DNA from: DATBVX01 sp963695985
GTDB lineage: Bacteria > Pseudomonadota > Gammaproteobacteria > Steroidobacterales > Steroidobacteraceae
DNA: 64,000 nt
Assembly (NCBI GenBank): GCA_963695985.1
Contig: CAVOIC010000009.1
Span: 248,001-312,000 of the forward strand
Direction of reading: 5' to 3'
The translations under genes and the position numbers were made by a program. Shown here piece by piece: positions 42,577 to 51,223 of the stretch (positions within the stretch are counted from its first letter, which is position 1; every line of letters begins with the position of its first letter). A model generated the notes under the pieces. The model was not told where the DNA came from. It worked only from the letters and a program-made list of their open reading frames with translations, and searched no databases.

Positions 42577-43305
42577 ATGAGCTACGAGCTTTACTACTGG
42601 CCCGGCGCCCAGGGACGCGGTGAATTCATACGCCTCGCGCTGGAAGAGGCCGGCGCACCATACGTGGATGTGGCACTCGTACCGGAGGCGAAAGGCGGCG
42701 GCGTCTCCGCAATACTGAGAGTGCTCGAAGCGCGGGGCGTCGAGCGCGTGCCTTTCGCGGTTCCGATCCTCAAGACCGGCCGGCAGCTCATCGCACAGAC
42801 GCCGAACATTCTGCTGTTCTTGGGCGGCCGACTGAAGCTCGCACCGCGCGATGAAGCGGGCAAGCTGTGGACGAACCAGCTGCAGCTCACCATCTTGGAT
42901 CTCTACCTGGAGATCTTTCACACTCATCACCCGCTCGGCGATGGCTATGCGTACGAGGAACAGAGGTCAGCGGCGAAGCGGCGCACGAAGGATTTCTTGT
43001 CCGTGCGTCTGCCGAAGTTTCTGGGCTATTTCGAGCGTGTCCTCGAACGCAACCGCGCACGCGGGCCCTGGATGGTCGGAGCGCGCCTCAGCTACGCGGA
43101 TCTGTCCACGGCGCAGGTCATCGCGGGTCTGCGATACGCCTTTCCCTCGGCAACCCGGAGGGCGCTGCGCAACCGCCCGCGCCTGTGCGCGCTGCACGAC
43201 GCAGTGTTCGCGCGGCCCCGCATTGCGCGATACGTCGCCTCGGGTCGCCGGCTTCCCTTCAACAACGAGGATCTGTTCCGGCACTATCCCGAGCTTGATC
43301 GGTAA
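42577..43305 (+). CDS. glutathione S-transferase family protein
   Basis: 242 residues. N-terminal thioredoxin fold with YELYYWPGAQGRGEFIRLALEEAGAPY (Tyr at the catalytic position of sigma/alpha-type GSTs and the GRGE loop), VPFAVPILKTGRQLIAQTPNILLFL (cis-Pro and the glutathione-binding Gln-Thr in place of Gln-Ser), and a helical C-terminal half with GARLSYADLSTAQVI. Cytosolic. Weak GGAGAC ribosome-binding site. Independent of the SOD gene, though both belong to stress defence. Confidence 0.86.
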   Translation: MSYELYYWPGAQGRGEFIRLALEEAGAPYVDVALVPEAKGGGVSAILRVLEARGVERVPFAVPILKTGRQLIAQTPNILLFLGGRLKLAPRDEAGKLWTNQLQLTILDLYLEIFHTHHPLGDGYAYEEQRSAAKRRTKDFLSVRLPKFLGYFERVLERNRARGPWMVGARLSYADLSTAQVIAGLRYAFPSATRRALRNRPRLCALHDAVFARPRIARYVASGRRLPFNNEDLFRHYPELDR

Positions 43306-43330
43306 CGAAAGCTCAAGAAAGTCCCAGCCG

Positions 43331-43747
43331 TCACGGCCTGCGGGCAGCATCGCCCGCATGTAGAAATGTGTGCAGACGGGCGTCCTGCTGGCGGAAGTGG
43401 TCCCCGAACCACGCGTTGAGCTTGGCGGAAAACGCCTCGCGATCGAGCGGCAACTCAGTGTTGCACTCGTCCATGGTGTCTCGGATCTCATCGAGCAGCG
43501 CCTCATGATCGCGCTTGTGCTCCGCATACCCGGCATAGCCCCAGGCCTGCATGTTTTTCTCCTCGAGCGCGAAGTGCGCCGAGATGAGCGAGTGGATTTC
43601 CCCGAGCATCGCGCTCACCTCCTCGACCGTGGGCTTCTGCCGGAGCGACTCATGCACCGAATTGATCAGGCGAATGAGTTCCTGATGCTCGTGATCCACT
43701 TCGGCTATGCCGAGCTCGAAATGCGGTTGCCACTCGAGAAGCGCCAT
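43331..43747 (-). CDS. bacteriohemerythrin
   Basis: 138-residue four-helix O2-binding di-iron protein. Ligands fall at the canonical spacing: His21 (DHEHQEL), His58 and Glu62 (HFALEE), His77 and His81 (HKRDH), His117 and Asp122 (HFRQQD). Such proteins store or deliver O2 or NO, or sense them. It lies 12 bp after the cytochrome b/ferredoxin gene on the same strand and is likely the last gene of that respiratory operon, which fits an O2/NO role. ATG 43747 is chosen over GTG 43756. Confidence 0.95.
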   Translation of the reverse strand: MALLEWQPHFELGIAEVDHEHQELIRLINSVHESLRQKPTVEEVSAMLGEIHSLISAHFALEEKNMQAWGYAGYAEHKRDHEALLDEIRDTMDECNTELPLDREAFSAKLNAWFGDHFRQQDARLHTFLHAGDAARRP

Positions 43748-43759
43748 GTGCAACACCTG

Positions 43760-45817
43760 TCAGCGAATGCTGATGCCACCCGAATCGTGAAAATCGACCA
43801 CCCGGTTCTCGCCAGGCCTAAGATCGATACGTTCGGAACGCTCAAAATCGAAACCCTGTGGCCGGCCACTGTCGCGCAAGCGGACAGTAAGCTCCGCGGG
43901 CCCCGCCGCTACGGCGAAACGCTTGTAGACTGTCGACGGGCCGTCGTCCCAAAGTCCCGCTGGAGATTCCACACCCGAAAACAGCAAGCGGCCATTCATG
44001 AGGAGCTCAACCTCGACGGGCCATCGCTCCCGGGGACAATTGCGTGGCCGTCGCATGTTCGGGGCCAGGCGCGCGAGCTCCTCCGCCGAAAGTGGCTCAC
44101 ACGGCTGCTTGACATGGCCGGCGTGGCTGAAACTGAGGCTGATCATTGCGTGATCGGGTGCGAGAATCGGGTGACGCGGCTTCGCCGAAAAGTAGCCTAC
44201 CAGCGCGGCAATGACGACGTATATGGAGATCTGCCCTAACGCCCTCGCGAAGAGCAGCGTGCGCGGGCGCGCCCCACGCCAAGCGTCGACAGCCGCAACT
44301 GCGGTCCGGGTCGCGGACGGCAATTGAGACTGAAACGCCGCGACATCGGCGCGCCGCCTCGCCCCCTGCGTTGACGCGGCCCAGGAAAGCCTGATGCGAT
44401 CTCGCGGTACGCGCGCCCTCAGTTGGGGATCGCGCGTCATGGCAATGCGCTCGGCGCTCCAGCGGTTTCCCAGACGATGGTAGCACTCCTCCTCGCGACA
44501 GCCCGCCAGAAGCACACCGTCGGCGAGACCTCGCGCCAGCACGAAGTCGAGAAACGGCGGCGGCACCATGCCAACACACGGCACCAGAATAACCGCTGTG
44601 GACGCGGACTCGCGAACTGGTGCACCTGCGCGGCAGGCGAACACGATCACGCGTTGCGCTCCCGCAAGTTTCGCACTGCGGGCCTGTGCTTCCTCGCGCA
44701 GCGCGGCTATTGGTTCATCGGGTAACTCGATACCGGGCACGAGAGCGGTCGCACGTCGGAATGGACTCGCCGTCGGGCACGCGCCGACGCATATGCCGCA
44801 GGACACGCAGTGTCCGGCGTTGACGACCGCTTCCTGATCGAAGGCGGCACCGTCTGATCGCGGCTCGAGTGTAATGGCGCTGAAGGGGCAATCCGCCACG
44901 CAGCGGCCGCAGCCGTTGCAATTGTCTAGATGGACGAGCGCGACGCGGCCCGTTGGCCGGCGCCCGATCCACGGCAGCAACATGAGCGCGATCCCGCTTC
45001 CCAGCACTCCCGACCAAGTGACTATTCCGCTCCAGCGATTGAGTGCGGGATACAGCGGCAGGTAGAACCAGTCGAGACCCACGCTCTCGGCAACATGACG
45101 CAGATCGGCTGGCGGTTGACTGACTGCTGGGAAAGCGAGCGAAAGCGCGAAAAGCGCACCGCCCAGGCTCCACGCGAGTCCCCGCGGTACCGTGATCTTT
45201 GCGTCAACGTAGCGCGCGATATGCAGCCACATGATGAGCAACATCAGCAGCGGCGCAAATATGTGCACGTAGGCCATCAGTGTGAAAAACCGGCCGCTCA
45301 GGTATTCGTCGCCGAGGAAGTTCCGTGCTATCGGCTCGGCGAACAGCGGCAGCCGGTCGAGCCATTCGGAGGTCGTGACTGCCACGTACTGTGCCAGCTG
45401 GTCCCACACCATCCAGTACCCGGTAATACCGCAGACGTAGATGAACCCTAGCGCGAAGATTCCTGTCACCCAGGCGTACCAGCGCGGTCCATGCAGCCGA
45501 TCGAACGCGAACTCCCGAACCAGATGCAGGCACGCGACGACGACGAGCGCGTCGGACGCATAGCGGTGAAGGCTGCGCATGATGCCGCCCGCCCACCACT
45601 GCGCGTGAGTCAGGGACTCGACTGATTCGTAGGCCTGGGTGACACCGGTATCGAAGAAGATGTACAGGTAGAGGCCGGTGACTGTGATGATCCAGAAGAG
45701 CAGCCAGCCAATGGCGCCGAGCTGGCGCATTGGATTGAAGTCCGAACCAAAAACGCGCTCGGTGAAATCCTCGAGGCGCTCGAAGAGCGTGCGCATCCGC
45801 TTCTTGATCCAGCTCAT
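43760..45817 (-). CDS. cytochrome b - 2x[4Fe-4S] ferredoxin - MvhD-like fusion protein
   Basis: 685 residues. 1-210: cytochrome b N-terminal domain (four helices) with two His pairs 14 apart, His84/His98 and His185/His199, ligating two haems b. 215-285: two further membrane helices. 295-350: two [4Fe-4S] clusters, Cys300/303/306/310 and Cys337/340/343/347. 388-480: MvhD-like (hydrogenase iron-sulfur delta subunit) with Cys395, Cys414, Cys440 and Cys445. 525-545: another membrane helix, then an extracytoplasmic beta domain. The whole resembles a one-polypeptide quinone/low-potential electron module. It is part of the haem-copper oxidase operon (49-bp gap to SCO), so probably feeds or drains that enzyme. 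Confidence 0.85.
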   Translation of the reverse strand: MSWIKKRMRTLFERLEDFTERVFGSDFNPMRQLGAIGWLLFWIITVTGLYLYIFFDTGVTQAYESVESLTHAQWWAGGIMRSLHRYASDALVVVACLHLVREFAFDRLHGPRWYAWVTGIFALGFIYVCGITGYWMVWDQLAQYVAVTTSEWLDRLPLFAEPIARNFLGDEYLSGRFFTLMAYVHIFAPLLMLLIMWLHIARYVDAKITVPRGLAWSLGGALFALSLAFPAVSQPPADLRHVAESVGLDWFYLPLYPALNRWSGIVTWSGVLGSGIALMLLPWIGRRPTGRVALVHLDNCNGCGRCVADCPFSAITLEPRSDGAAFDQEAVVNAGHCVSCGICVGACPTASPFRRATALVPGIELPDEPIAALREEAQARSAKLAGAQRVIVFACRAGAPVRESASTAVILVPCVGMVPPPFLDFVLARGLADGVLLAGCREEECYHRLGNRWSAERIAMTRDPQLRARVPRDRIRLSWAASTQGARRRADVAAFQSQLPSATRTAVAAVDAWRGARPRTLLFARALGQISIYVVIAALVGYFSAKPRHPILAPDHAMISLSFSHAGHVKQPCEPLSAEELARLAPNMRRPRNCPRERWPVEVELLMNGRLLFSGVESPAGLWDDGPSTVYKRFAVAAGPAELTVRLRDSGRPQGFDFERSERIDLRPGENRVVDFHDSGGISIR

Positions 45818-45868
45818 CGGGAATTGGACGCTTTCGGTGCGGCGCGAGGTGCGAGCATAGGCCGCTTG

Positions 45869-46672
45869 CTAGCGCGGCCGCATCAGCACCCGCCAGTTGC
45901 GGCCGATGTAAAGGCCCGCTGTCAGCGTGAAAAGCAGCCCGAGGACGCCAGCGAGCGCGAGTGAATAATCGAACCGGTAGCGGCCGGACTTCGGATCGAA
46001 AACCGTGCAGAGAAGCCGTACGCGCTCGAGCATGCCCGGAGCTCCATCGACAACGGGGCTGGACCCCAGGCGTATGCGCCGCAGCGGATCGGTCAGCGTC
46101 GTGCCCATGAACGATTGGCCGTAGAGCTGGCGATAGACGCGGCCCCGCTCATCGAGAATCGTCGTCTGCACCAGGTGATCGAAACCACCGGCCGTCGGTG
46201 CGTACGTGAAGCCGAGGTCGTTGCTGAGACTGGCGACCTCCGCCTGTGACACGCTCGCGAAATACCAATCCGGGTCCGCGATCTTGAGCTCGCGCGCGAA
46301 CGACCCCATGCGCTCGGGCGTGTCATTGCGCGTATCGAAACCAATGCTCAGCACAGTGAACGACTTCGCGCCGAGCGTCGTACGTGCCTCACGCACAGCA
46401 CGCCGGAGTTCAGCGGTAGTCGGTGCGCAGATATGCAAGCAACTCGTGTAGATCATACTCATGACGACGGGTCGACCGCGGAACTCGCTCAATCGCAATC
46501 GACTGCCTTGGGCAGTCACGAGTTCGACATCGGCGACGGGCCGGCCAATCGCGGCCTGGCTGAGGCGTAGGGCCTCTTGCGGATCGAAGGCTGCAGCGCC
46601 GGCTGCCCCCGCGTACAGCAGCAGCACGGCACCCAATGAGCCGAGCAGCTCGCCGCGCTGCCAGTGCGTCAT
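45869..46672 (-). CDS. SCO1/SenC-family copper chaperone
   Basis: 267 residues. Signal/anchor (LLGSLGAVLLLYAGAAGAA), thioredoxin-fold domain with YTSCLHIC, the Cu-binding Cys-x3-Cys, and GGFDHLVQT supplying the conserved His; a second membrane helix (LALAGVLGLLFTLTAGLYIG) closes the protein. Delivers or reduces copper for CuA assembly in the oxidase subunit II. Start overlaps the ctaB stop (ATGA). Confidence 0.92.
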   Translation of the reverse strand: MTHWQRGELLGSLGAVLLLYAGAAGAAAFDPQEALRLSQAAIGRPVADVELVTAQGSRLRLSEFRGRPVVMSMIYTSCLHICAPTTAELRRAVREARTTLGAKSFTVLSIGFDTRNDTPERMGSFARELKIADPDWYFASVSQAEVASLSNDLGFTYAPTAGGFDHLVQTTILDERGRVYRQLYGQSFMGTTLTDPLRRIRLGSSPVVDGAPGMLERVRLLCTVFDPKSGRYRFDYSLALAGVLGLLFTLTAGLYIGRNWRVLMRPR

Positions 46673-47598
46673 GAGGCCCCCACCAGCTGCCCACGAACCA
46701 CGCCGTCGGCGATCGCGCCGGCCAGCAGCAGCGTGAGTTGCACCAAGGATGCTTTGAACGAAGCCCAGGCCCGCGCACGCGTCGGATCGAGCCAAAGGCG
46801 CACGGCAAAGTAGAGAAAGTACGCGCCGCCGAGTGCTGCGCAGGAGAGATAGATGAGCCCCGCACCGAAGACTGCCGGCAGCAGCGAGCAGACAATCACG
46901 GCGACGACATGCAGGAGGATGATGGCCGCCGATTGCCGCGGACTGATCAGCGCCGGCAGCATTGGCACACGCGTGCGCTCGTAGTCCTCGACGTTGTACA
47001 GCGCGAGGCTCCAGAAGTGTGGCGGGGTCCAGAAGAACAACGCCAGCGCCAGCAGTGCTGGCTCCGCGGCGAGACGTGGATCTACCGCCGCTGCGCCGGC
47101 GAGCACGGCGAACGTTCCGGCGAAGCCTCCCACGACGATATTGAGCCAGGTGAGCCGCTTCAACCAAAGCGTGTACACGACGCCGTACGTGAACGCCCCG
47201 GCAACCGTGAAGACCATGGCGGCAACATTGGTCGCGGCGAGCGCCAGGATCGCGCCAATGGCCAGCATCACGCCGATGATCAACAACCAGCTGCGATCCG
47301 CTGTCAAAGCCCCGGTGACGAACGGCCGATGCCTCGTCCGGCGCATCTGCGCGTCGATGTCCCGCTCGGCATACTGATTGAAGGCTCCGGCGGCGCTCGA
47401 TGCGAGCAAGACCGCTGTCGCAAAGGCGAGCAGACGCCAGGGCGTGAGCCCAAGGCCCGGCGTGATGGCCGCACCCGCGACCGCCGTCAGCGTGATTTCA
47501 AAGCCAATCCGCAGCTTCAGGGCAGCGAGGAAAGGCCGCAACCCAGCACGCGGGACCACTCTTTGGCCAGCGGCCAGTGCCGGCGTTCGACTGTCCAC
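46669..47598 (-). CDS. ctaB: protohaem IX farnesyltransferase (haem O synthase)
   Basis: 309-residue UbiA-superfamily prenyltransferase with nine or so helices. The two prenyl-diphosphate/Mg motifs are NQYAERDIDAQMRRTRHRP and FWTPPHFWSLALYNVEDYERTRVPML. Makes haem O for the haem-copper oxidase; no ctaA (haem A synthase) is present here, so haem o or b is the likely cofactor unless ctaA is elsewhere. GTG start, 4 bp after the catalytic subunit gene. Confidence 0.94.
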   Translation of the reverse strand: MDSRTPALAAGQRVVPRAGLRPFLAALKLRIGFEITLTAVAGAAITPGLGLTPWRLLAFATAVLLASSAAGAFNQYAERDIDAQMRRTRHRPFVTGALTADRSWLLIIGVMLAIGAILALAATNVAAMVFTVAGAFTYGVVYTLWLKRLTWLNIVVGGFAGTFAVLAGAAAVDPRLAAEPALLALALFFWTPPHFWSLALYNVEDYERTRVPMLPALISPRQSAAIILLHVVAVIVCSLLPAVFGAGLIYLSCAALGGAYFLYFAVRLWLDPTRARAWASFKASLVQLTLLLAGAIADGVVRGQLVGAS

Positions 47599-47601
47599 CC
47601 A

Positions 47602-49299
47602 TCACCTCAGCGGCCAGATCTCCGCCAGGTATTTCCAGTTGACAAAGTAGTACAGCACAAAAGCGACGAAGAACACGCCCACCAACACCACTGTACCAGG
47701 AACATGCAGCGTGCCGGCGCTTCCATACTTTCCGACGGGAGCGATTGGCGGACGCGCAGCCGCCTTCTGAGGCGCGCCTGCGGCCACGGTGGCGACCGGC
47801 TTGCCGAAGAACACCGAAGACACGGCGATGACGATGAACATCACGCCGCCCAGCGCCGCACAGATCGCAGAGAGTCCATTCAATCCGAGCATCAGATACG
47901 CCGTGCTCGGAAATTCATACTTGGTGAGCGCGTCGGCAAACGTGATGTCCCAGTGGCGCCGCGGGACGCCGAGCGTTCCGGCACCCATCATGAAGAGCGA
48001 GATGCCGGCGACGCCAATCGCGAAAATGTACGGCTGCCAGCGCGCGAGCCGCGGAAAACGCACTTCGCGCTGGAAGACCAAGGGAATAAGCAAGTACGTC
48101 ACGGCCATGAAAGCAAGCGTCGTGCCGGCCACAACGGTTCCATGAAAGTGCCCGGGAACGTAGAGCGTGTTGTGCATGATGAGATTGATCTGCTCGGTGC
48201 CCATGACGACCCCGGAGATGCCACCCAGGAATCCGAACAGCACGAGCGACAGGAACATGCCGGCAAAGGCCGGGTTTCCCCACGGCGCCTTGCGCAGCCA
48301 CTGGAACAGTCCGCGATTGAATCCCTTCGCACGCTGCGCGGCTTCGATCGAACCCGGCACTGTCATGCCGTGGATCATGCTGCCGAGCACGGCAAGGTAC
48401 ATGGCGTAGCTCGTATTGAAGATCTTCCATTCCGAGCTGAGAGCCGGTTCAACCAGCAGGTGATGGGCGCTCGCGAGCTGCAGGAACAAAATGTAGAGAA
48501 GAAAGGCCGCCCGGCTCACCTTCTCGGACAAGGGCTTGGCTCCGAGCACGATAGCCGCGATCGCATACCAGATCGCCACGTGCGCGGAGACATTGATCTG
48601 CTGGGAGGAGTGGCCCATGCCCCACCAGATGAGCTTGTACATGAGGGGATCGATGTTGCTCACGATGCCCACCGACCACAGGAATGTCGGGATGAGAATG
48701 ATTGCACCGCAGGCAAGTGTGAACACGGCGATGATCGCAGCCGTCAGGGCGCCAAAGGTGACCAGCGGGATCGAGCCGTTGTAGGTACGTTCGTCGCGCG
48801 CAACGACGAGCGTGCCGAAGAATACGCCACAGGCGGTCAGCGCACCGACCGCGAAGAGAACCAGGCCGAGGTAGAAGTGGGGCGCCGCCTTCATCGGCAC
48901 ATAGGACGTGAACATGACGCTCGATCCGCCTTGCAGCACAGCAACATTCGTCATGAGCCCGCCGACCAGCATCAGGACGAATGCGGTCCACGCCGCGCGC
49001 GGCGCCGCTAACCGGCTTCCAAGCAGCACAGCGCCGGCAAAATAGAGCACGGCAATTTCGAAGAAGATGATCCAGAGCAGCAGCACGTCGAGGCCGTGCG
49101 CGGTGAGTGCGAGATAGAACCAATCCGCCGGAAGCAGATGCACCGCCGGCCAGCGGGTGAGTGCTACCGAAAGCCCGAACAACCCCCCGATGGCGAGAAA
49201 TACGATGCCCGCGACGGCGTTCCACTTGATCAGTGCCTGCGCCCTGAGATCGACGCGTAGTCCGGTCGTTGGACAGATGCGGAACATGTCTTGCGCCAT
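47602..49299 (-). CDS. haem-copper oxidase-superfamily catalytic subunit (O2 or NO reductase)
   Basis: 565 residues, 12-14 helices. Ligands: His68 (LTAHG, low-spin haem), His230 (WWGMGHSSQQ, CuB), His279-His280 (SAHHLL, CuB), His384 and His386 (VPGHFHG, high- and low-spin haems). In A- and B-type O2 reductases the residue four after the first CuB His is Tyr, cross-linked to that His; here it is Gln234. The overall length and HFH context are B-type-like. The operon has CuA subunit, SCO and haem O synthase. Both an unusual terminal oxidase and an sNOR/NorY-type NO reductase fit; see findings. Confidence 0.87.
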   Translation of the reverse strand: MAQDMFRICPTTGLRVDLRAQALIKWNAVAGIVFLAIGGLFGLSVALTRWPAVHLLPADWFYLALTAHGLDVLLLWIIFFEIAVLYFAGAVLLGSRLAAPRAAWTAFVLMLVGGLMTNVAVLQGGSSVMFTSYVPMKAAPHFYLGLVLFAVGALTACGVFFGTLVVARDERTYNGSIPLVTFGALTAAIIAVFTLACGAIILIPTFLWSVGIVSNIDPLMYKLIWWGMGHSSQQINVSAHVAIWYAIAAIVLGAKPLSEKVSRAAFLLYILFLQLASAHHLLVEPALSSEWKIFNTSYAMYLAVLGSMIHGMTVPGSIEAAQRAKGFNRGLFQWLRKAPWGNPAFAGMFLSLVLFGFLGGISGVVMGTEQINLIMHNTLYVPGHFHGTVVAGTTLAFMAVTYLLIPLVFQREVRFPRLARWQPYIFAIGVAGISLFMMGAGTLGVPRRHWDITFADALTKYEFPSTAYLMLGLNGLSAICAALGGVMFIVIAVSSVFFGKPVATVAAGAPQKAAARPPIAPVGKYGSAGTLHVPGTVVLVGVFFVAFVLYYFVNWKYLAEIWPLR

Positions 49300-49309
49300 G
49301 GCTTTGCCC

Positions 49310-49858
49310 TCACGTGTCCGCTGGGCGATCGACGACGTGGATCTTGCCGACCATCGTGTGATGACCGAGGCCGCAATACTCGTTGCAGATGACCCCGTAT
49401 TCGCCCGCTGCGCTCGGCGTGATCGTCAGCACCATTTCGTAGCCGGGTTGGACCTGAATGTTGACGTTGACCGGCTGCAGCGAGAATCCGTGCTCGTAAT
49501 CCATCGACGATAAGTGCAGCCGATAGCTCTGTCCCTTCTCGAGTTCGAGATAGGGATACCAGAGCCATATGCGCGCGATGAGGTACACATCGCTGCCTGC
49601 GGGCGGCTTCACGACGGGCATGCCGTTGTCATCGCGCACCTTGTATTTCGCGATCATCGCGTCGGCTTTGGCGGCGAAGGCCTCGGGCGTGGTCCGATAG
49701 GTTTCGTTCGACAGATTCTGCCGGCCGACCACGTGCCAGTAGATCATCATGAAGAACATGACGAGGCCCCACAGGAAGGCGACGATGATCCACACCAGCT
49801 CTTCGCGATGAATCTGCTCGCGCCACCAGATGCGTTCCGCAGGAGGAGATATCGCCAT
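49310..49858 (-). CDS. haem-copper oxidase subunit II (CuA)
   Basis: 182 residues: cytosolic N-terminus, one helix (LVWIIVAFLWGLVMFFMMIYWHV), then a periplasmic cupredoxin domain. CuA ligands are His123 (YEHGF), Cys158, Glu160, Cys162, His166 and Met169 in CNEYCGLGHHTM, a complete site for accepting electrons from a c-type cytochrome or cupredoxin. A single helix and short length are typical of ba3-like and NorS-type subunits. Precedes the catalytic subunit by 10 bp. Confidence 0.92.
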   Translation of the reverse strand: MAISPPAERIWWREQIHREELVWIIVAFLWGLVMFFMMIYWHVVGRQNLSNETYRTTPEAFAAKADAMIAKYKVRDDNGMPVVKPPAGSDVYLIARIWLWYPYLELEKGQSYRLHLSSMDYEHGFSLQPVNVNIQVQPGYEMVLTITPSAAGEYGVICNEYCGLGHHTMVGKIHVVDRPADT

Positions 49859-49886
49859 GACTTGGGTCTCCGCTCGGGAAGGGTGA

Positions 49887-50081
49887 TTAGGGCGCGGCGA
49901 CGGGAATCTGCACGAGCTCCATGATTCCCCAGATGATGTAAAGGATCGTGGGAACCGCTACGCCGATGAACAGCAGGAGGAATGGGTTGTCGAGGACCCG
50001 CTGCCAAAAAGGAATACGCTCGCTGCCGGCAGACCCGGACTCGGCTGCGCCAGTGCCGCCTGATTTGGGTGCTTCAGCCAT
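49887..50081 (-). CDS. small single-helix subunit of the oxidase operon
   Basis: 64 residues; Gly/Ala/Ser-rich N-terminal tail, then WQRVLDNPFLLLFIGVAVPTILYIIWGIMEL, a single transmembrane helix. First gene of the oxidase operon, 28 bp before the CuA subunit; AGGGGGA precedes ATG 50081. Resembles the short accessory helix (subunit IIa-like) of B-type oxidases by position and size, but no sequence motif proves it. Confidence 0.65.
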   Translation of the reverse strand: MAEAPKSGGTGAAESGSAGSERIPFWQRVLDNPFLLLFIGVAVPTILYIIWGIMELVQIPVAAP

Positions 50082-50382
50082 GGCGTCATCCCCCTGCGCT
50101 TGGACGCACGGCGTCCGTGTACTTATCAGTCCCCTCTGCGCGGGCGCTAGCTGAGCGCGGTCGGCGAGCGCTGGCAATACGGATTTGTGCGGTTATGGCC
50201 TGCAGCGCTGCAGCTAGCTCACATCGACCGCTTCCCCCGCGCCTTACTTGCGTAACAGCTGTCGGCCAGGGAGCCCCGCGGATCGCTCGCTATCAACGCA
50301 GCTTGAGGAGTGGCTGGTGTCCTTCTCGAGGGCCAGCGCACCATGAGGTGCGACATCGCCGCTTACGAAATACCTGGCTTAA
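50082..50382. other. 300-bp region upstream of the oxidase operon
   Basis: Expected to hold the operon's promoter on the minus strand. I see no coding sequence, RNA or clear promoter, and no palindromic operator worth naming. Its right end is bounded by the tRNA-Ser fragment. Confidence 0.4.
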
Positions 50383-50441
50383 TTGGCGGAGAGGGCGAGA
50401 TTCGAACTCGCGAGCCCCGTGAGGGACTGCCGGTTTTCAAG
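50383..50441 (-). repeat. 59-bp fragment of tRNA-Ser(UGA), distal attachment-site-like copy
   Basis: Exact copy, same orientation, of 51746-51804: the 3' half of tRNA-Ser from the anticodon loop through variable and T-arms to CCA plus 1 bp. Geometry (intact tRNA, its 3' side facing the fragment) is that left by tyrosine-recombinase integration. Confidence 0.92.
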
Positions 50442-50836
50442 TCCCAACTGACGCAGGATCACAGCTGCGACACGCACGCAAACGCATGATTTGATTAGGG
50501 GCGCAAAGAAGTCTTGGGGCTGAGTTTTCCAGTAGGTTGCTACCCACTGCAAACCGAAGTGCAAACCGGCCGGGCGGTTAAGCACGGCAGAGCGAGCCTC
50601 AAGTAGACTGACGCCTCGATGGCGCAACGCTCTTTGCGATTTGGAGTCAGCAACGGCGCGGACTTGCAGGCTTCGACATGGAAGCTATGGACCGAGACCG
50701 CCCGTGGAGAATCGGATGTGTACCTCGCGTGCCACCCAGAACCGAACTTCGGACTCCGCTGCATCGTGACCATGGCGGCCACGACCTCGTGCCGCGAGCA
50801 CTGTGATCGGGCCCGCCGTGTCACCTCATCGAGGCG
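50442..50836. other. 395-bp interior of the tRNA-Ser mini-island
   Basis: No integrase, resolvase or toxin-antitoxin gene is visible. On the plus strand a frame from ATG 50619 may be a gene remnant (next entry); the left 175 bp hold nothing I can identify. Confidence 0.4.
50619..50834 (+). pseudogene. possible remnant of a small hypothetical gene
   Basis: The first 40 codons read MAQRSLRFGVSNG, STWKLWTETARG and ESDVYLAC, a composition (Trp-rich, then DVYLAC) that resembles a family of small hypothetical proteins I recall but cannot name. After about 50740 the text becomes Cys/Arg-rich and loses that character, and the frame runs on antisense through the BON gene, so the 3' part is probably not real. 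A truncated or frameshifted gene is likely. Confidence 0.3.
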
Positions 50837-51148
50837 CTACTTGAGCTGCATGTTATTTGTTACCGACTTCACGCCGCTGACGTCGCGTGCCACCTTGACC
50901 GCCTTGTCCATGTCGTCGCGCGAGCTCACGAAACCGCTCAATTGCACGACACCCTTGAACGTTTCGACGTTGATCTCGGATACCTTGAGTCCGGGCTCAT
51001 TCAGAATGGCGGCCTTGACCTTGGTCGTGATAGCGCTGTCATCGATGTACTCGCCGGTCCCCTCATGCGTGCGCGTGGCCGCGCAGCCGAGAGCCGCTAA
51101 CAGCACTACGGTCGCAAAGAGCGTCGCGAGAGTTCTGACTGATTTCAT
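50837..51148 (-). CDS. BON-domain lipoprotein
   Basis: 103 residues. Signal LATLFATVVLLAALGC gives a lipidated Cys near residue 22; then one BON domain: YIDDSAITTKVKAAILNEPGLKVSEINVETFKGVVQLSGFV, and VARDVSGVKSVTNNMQL. BON proteins bind phospholipid or the envelope and are usually induced by osmotic stress (OsmY-like). ATG 51148 with TGGAG upstream is chosen. It sits inside the tRNA-Ser repeat pair, next to another stress-type gene. Confidence 0.9.
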   Translation of the reverse strand: MKSVRTLATLFATVVLLAALGCAATRTHEGTGEYIDDSAITTKVKAAILNEPGLKVSEINVETFKGVVQLSGFVSSRDDMDKAVKVARDVSGVKSVTNNMQLK

Positions 51149-51223
51149 AAATTGAAGCTCCAGGTGAATCAGAAACTTCCGAATCCGATCAGATCGGATC
51201 ACGCCAAGTGCCCCTGAATCGCC

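Noticed and set aside
43370..44239. 289-codon plus-strand frame
   Set aside because: Antisense to the bacteriohemerythrin and cytochrome b/ferredoxin genes, whose metal ligands are all in place.
46738..49011. 757-codon plus-strand open frame
   Set aside because: It lies antisense over ctaB and the haem-copper subunit, both certain genes; the product is Arg/His/Gln/Glu-rich low-complexity text produced by GC-rich codon bias.
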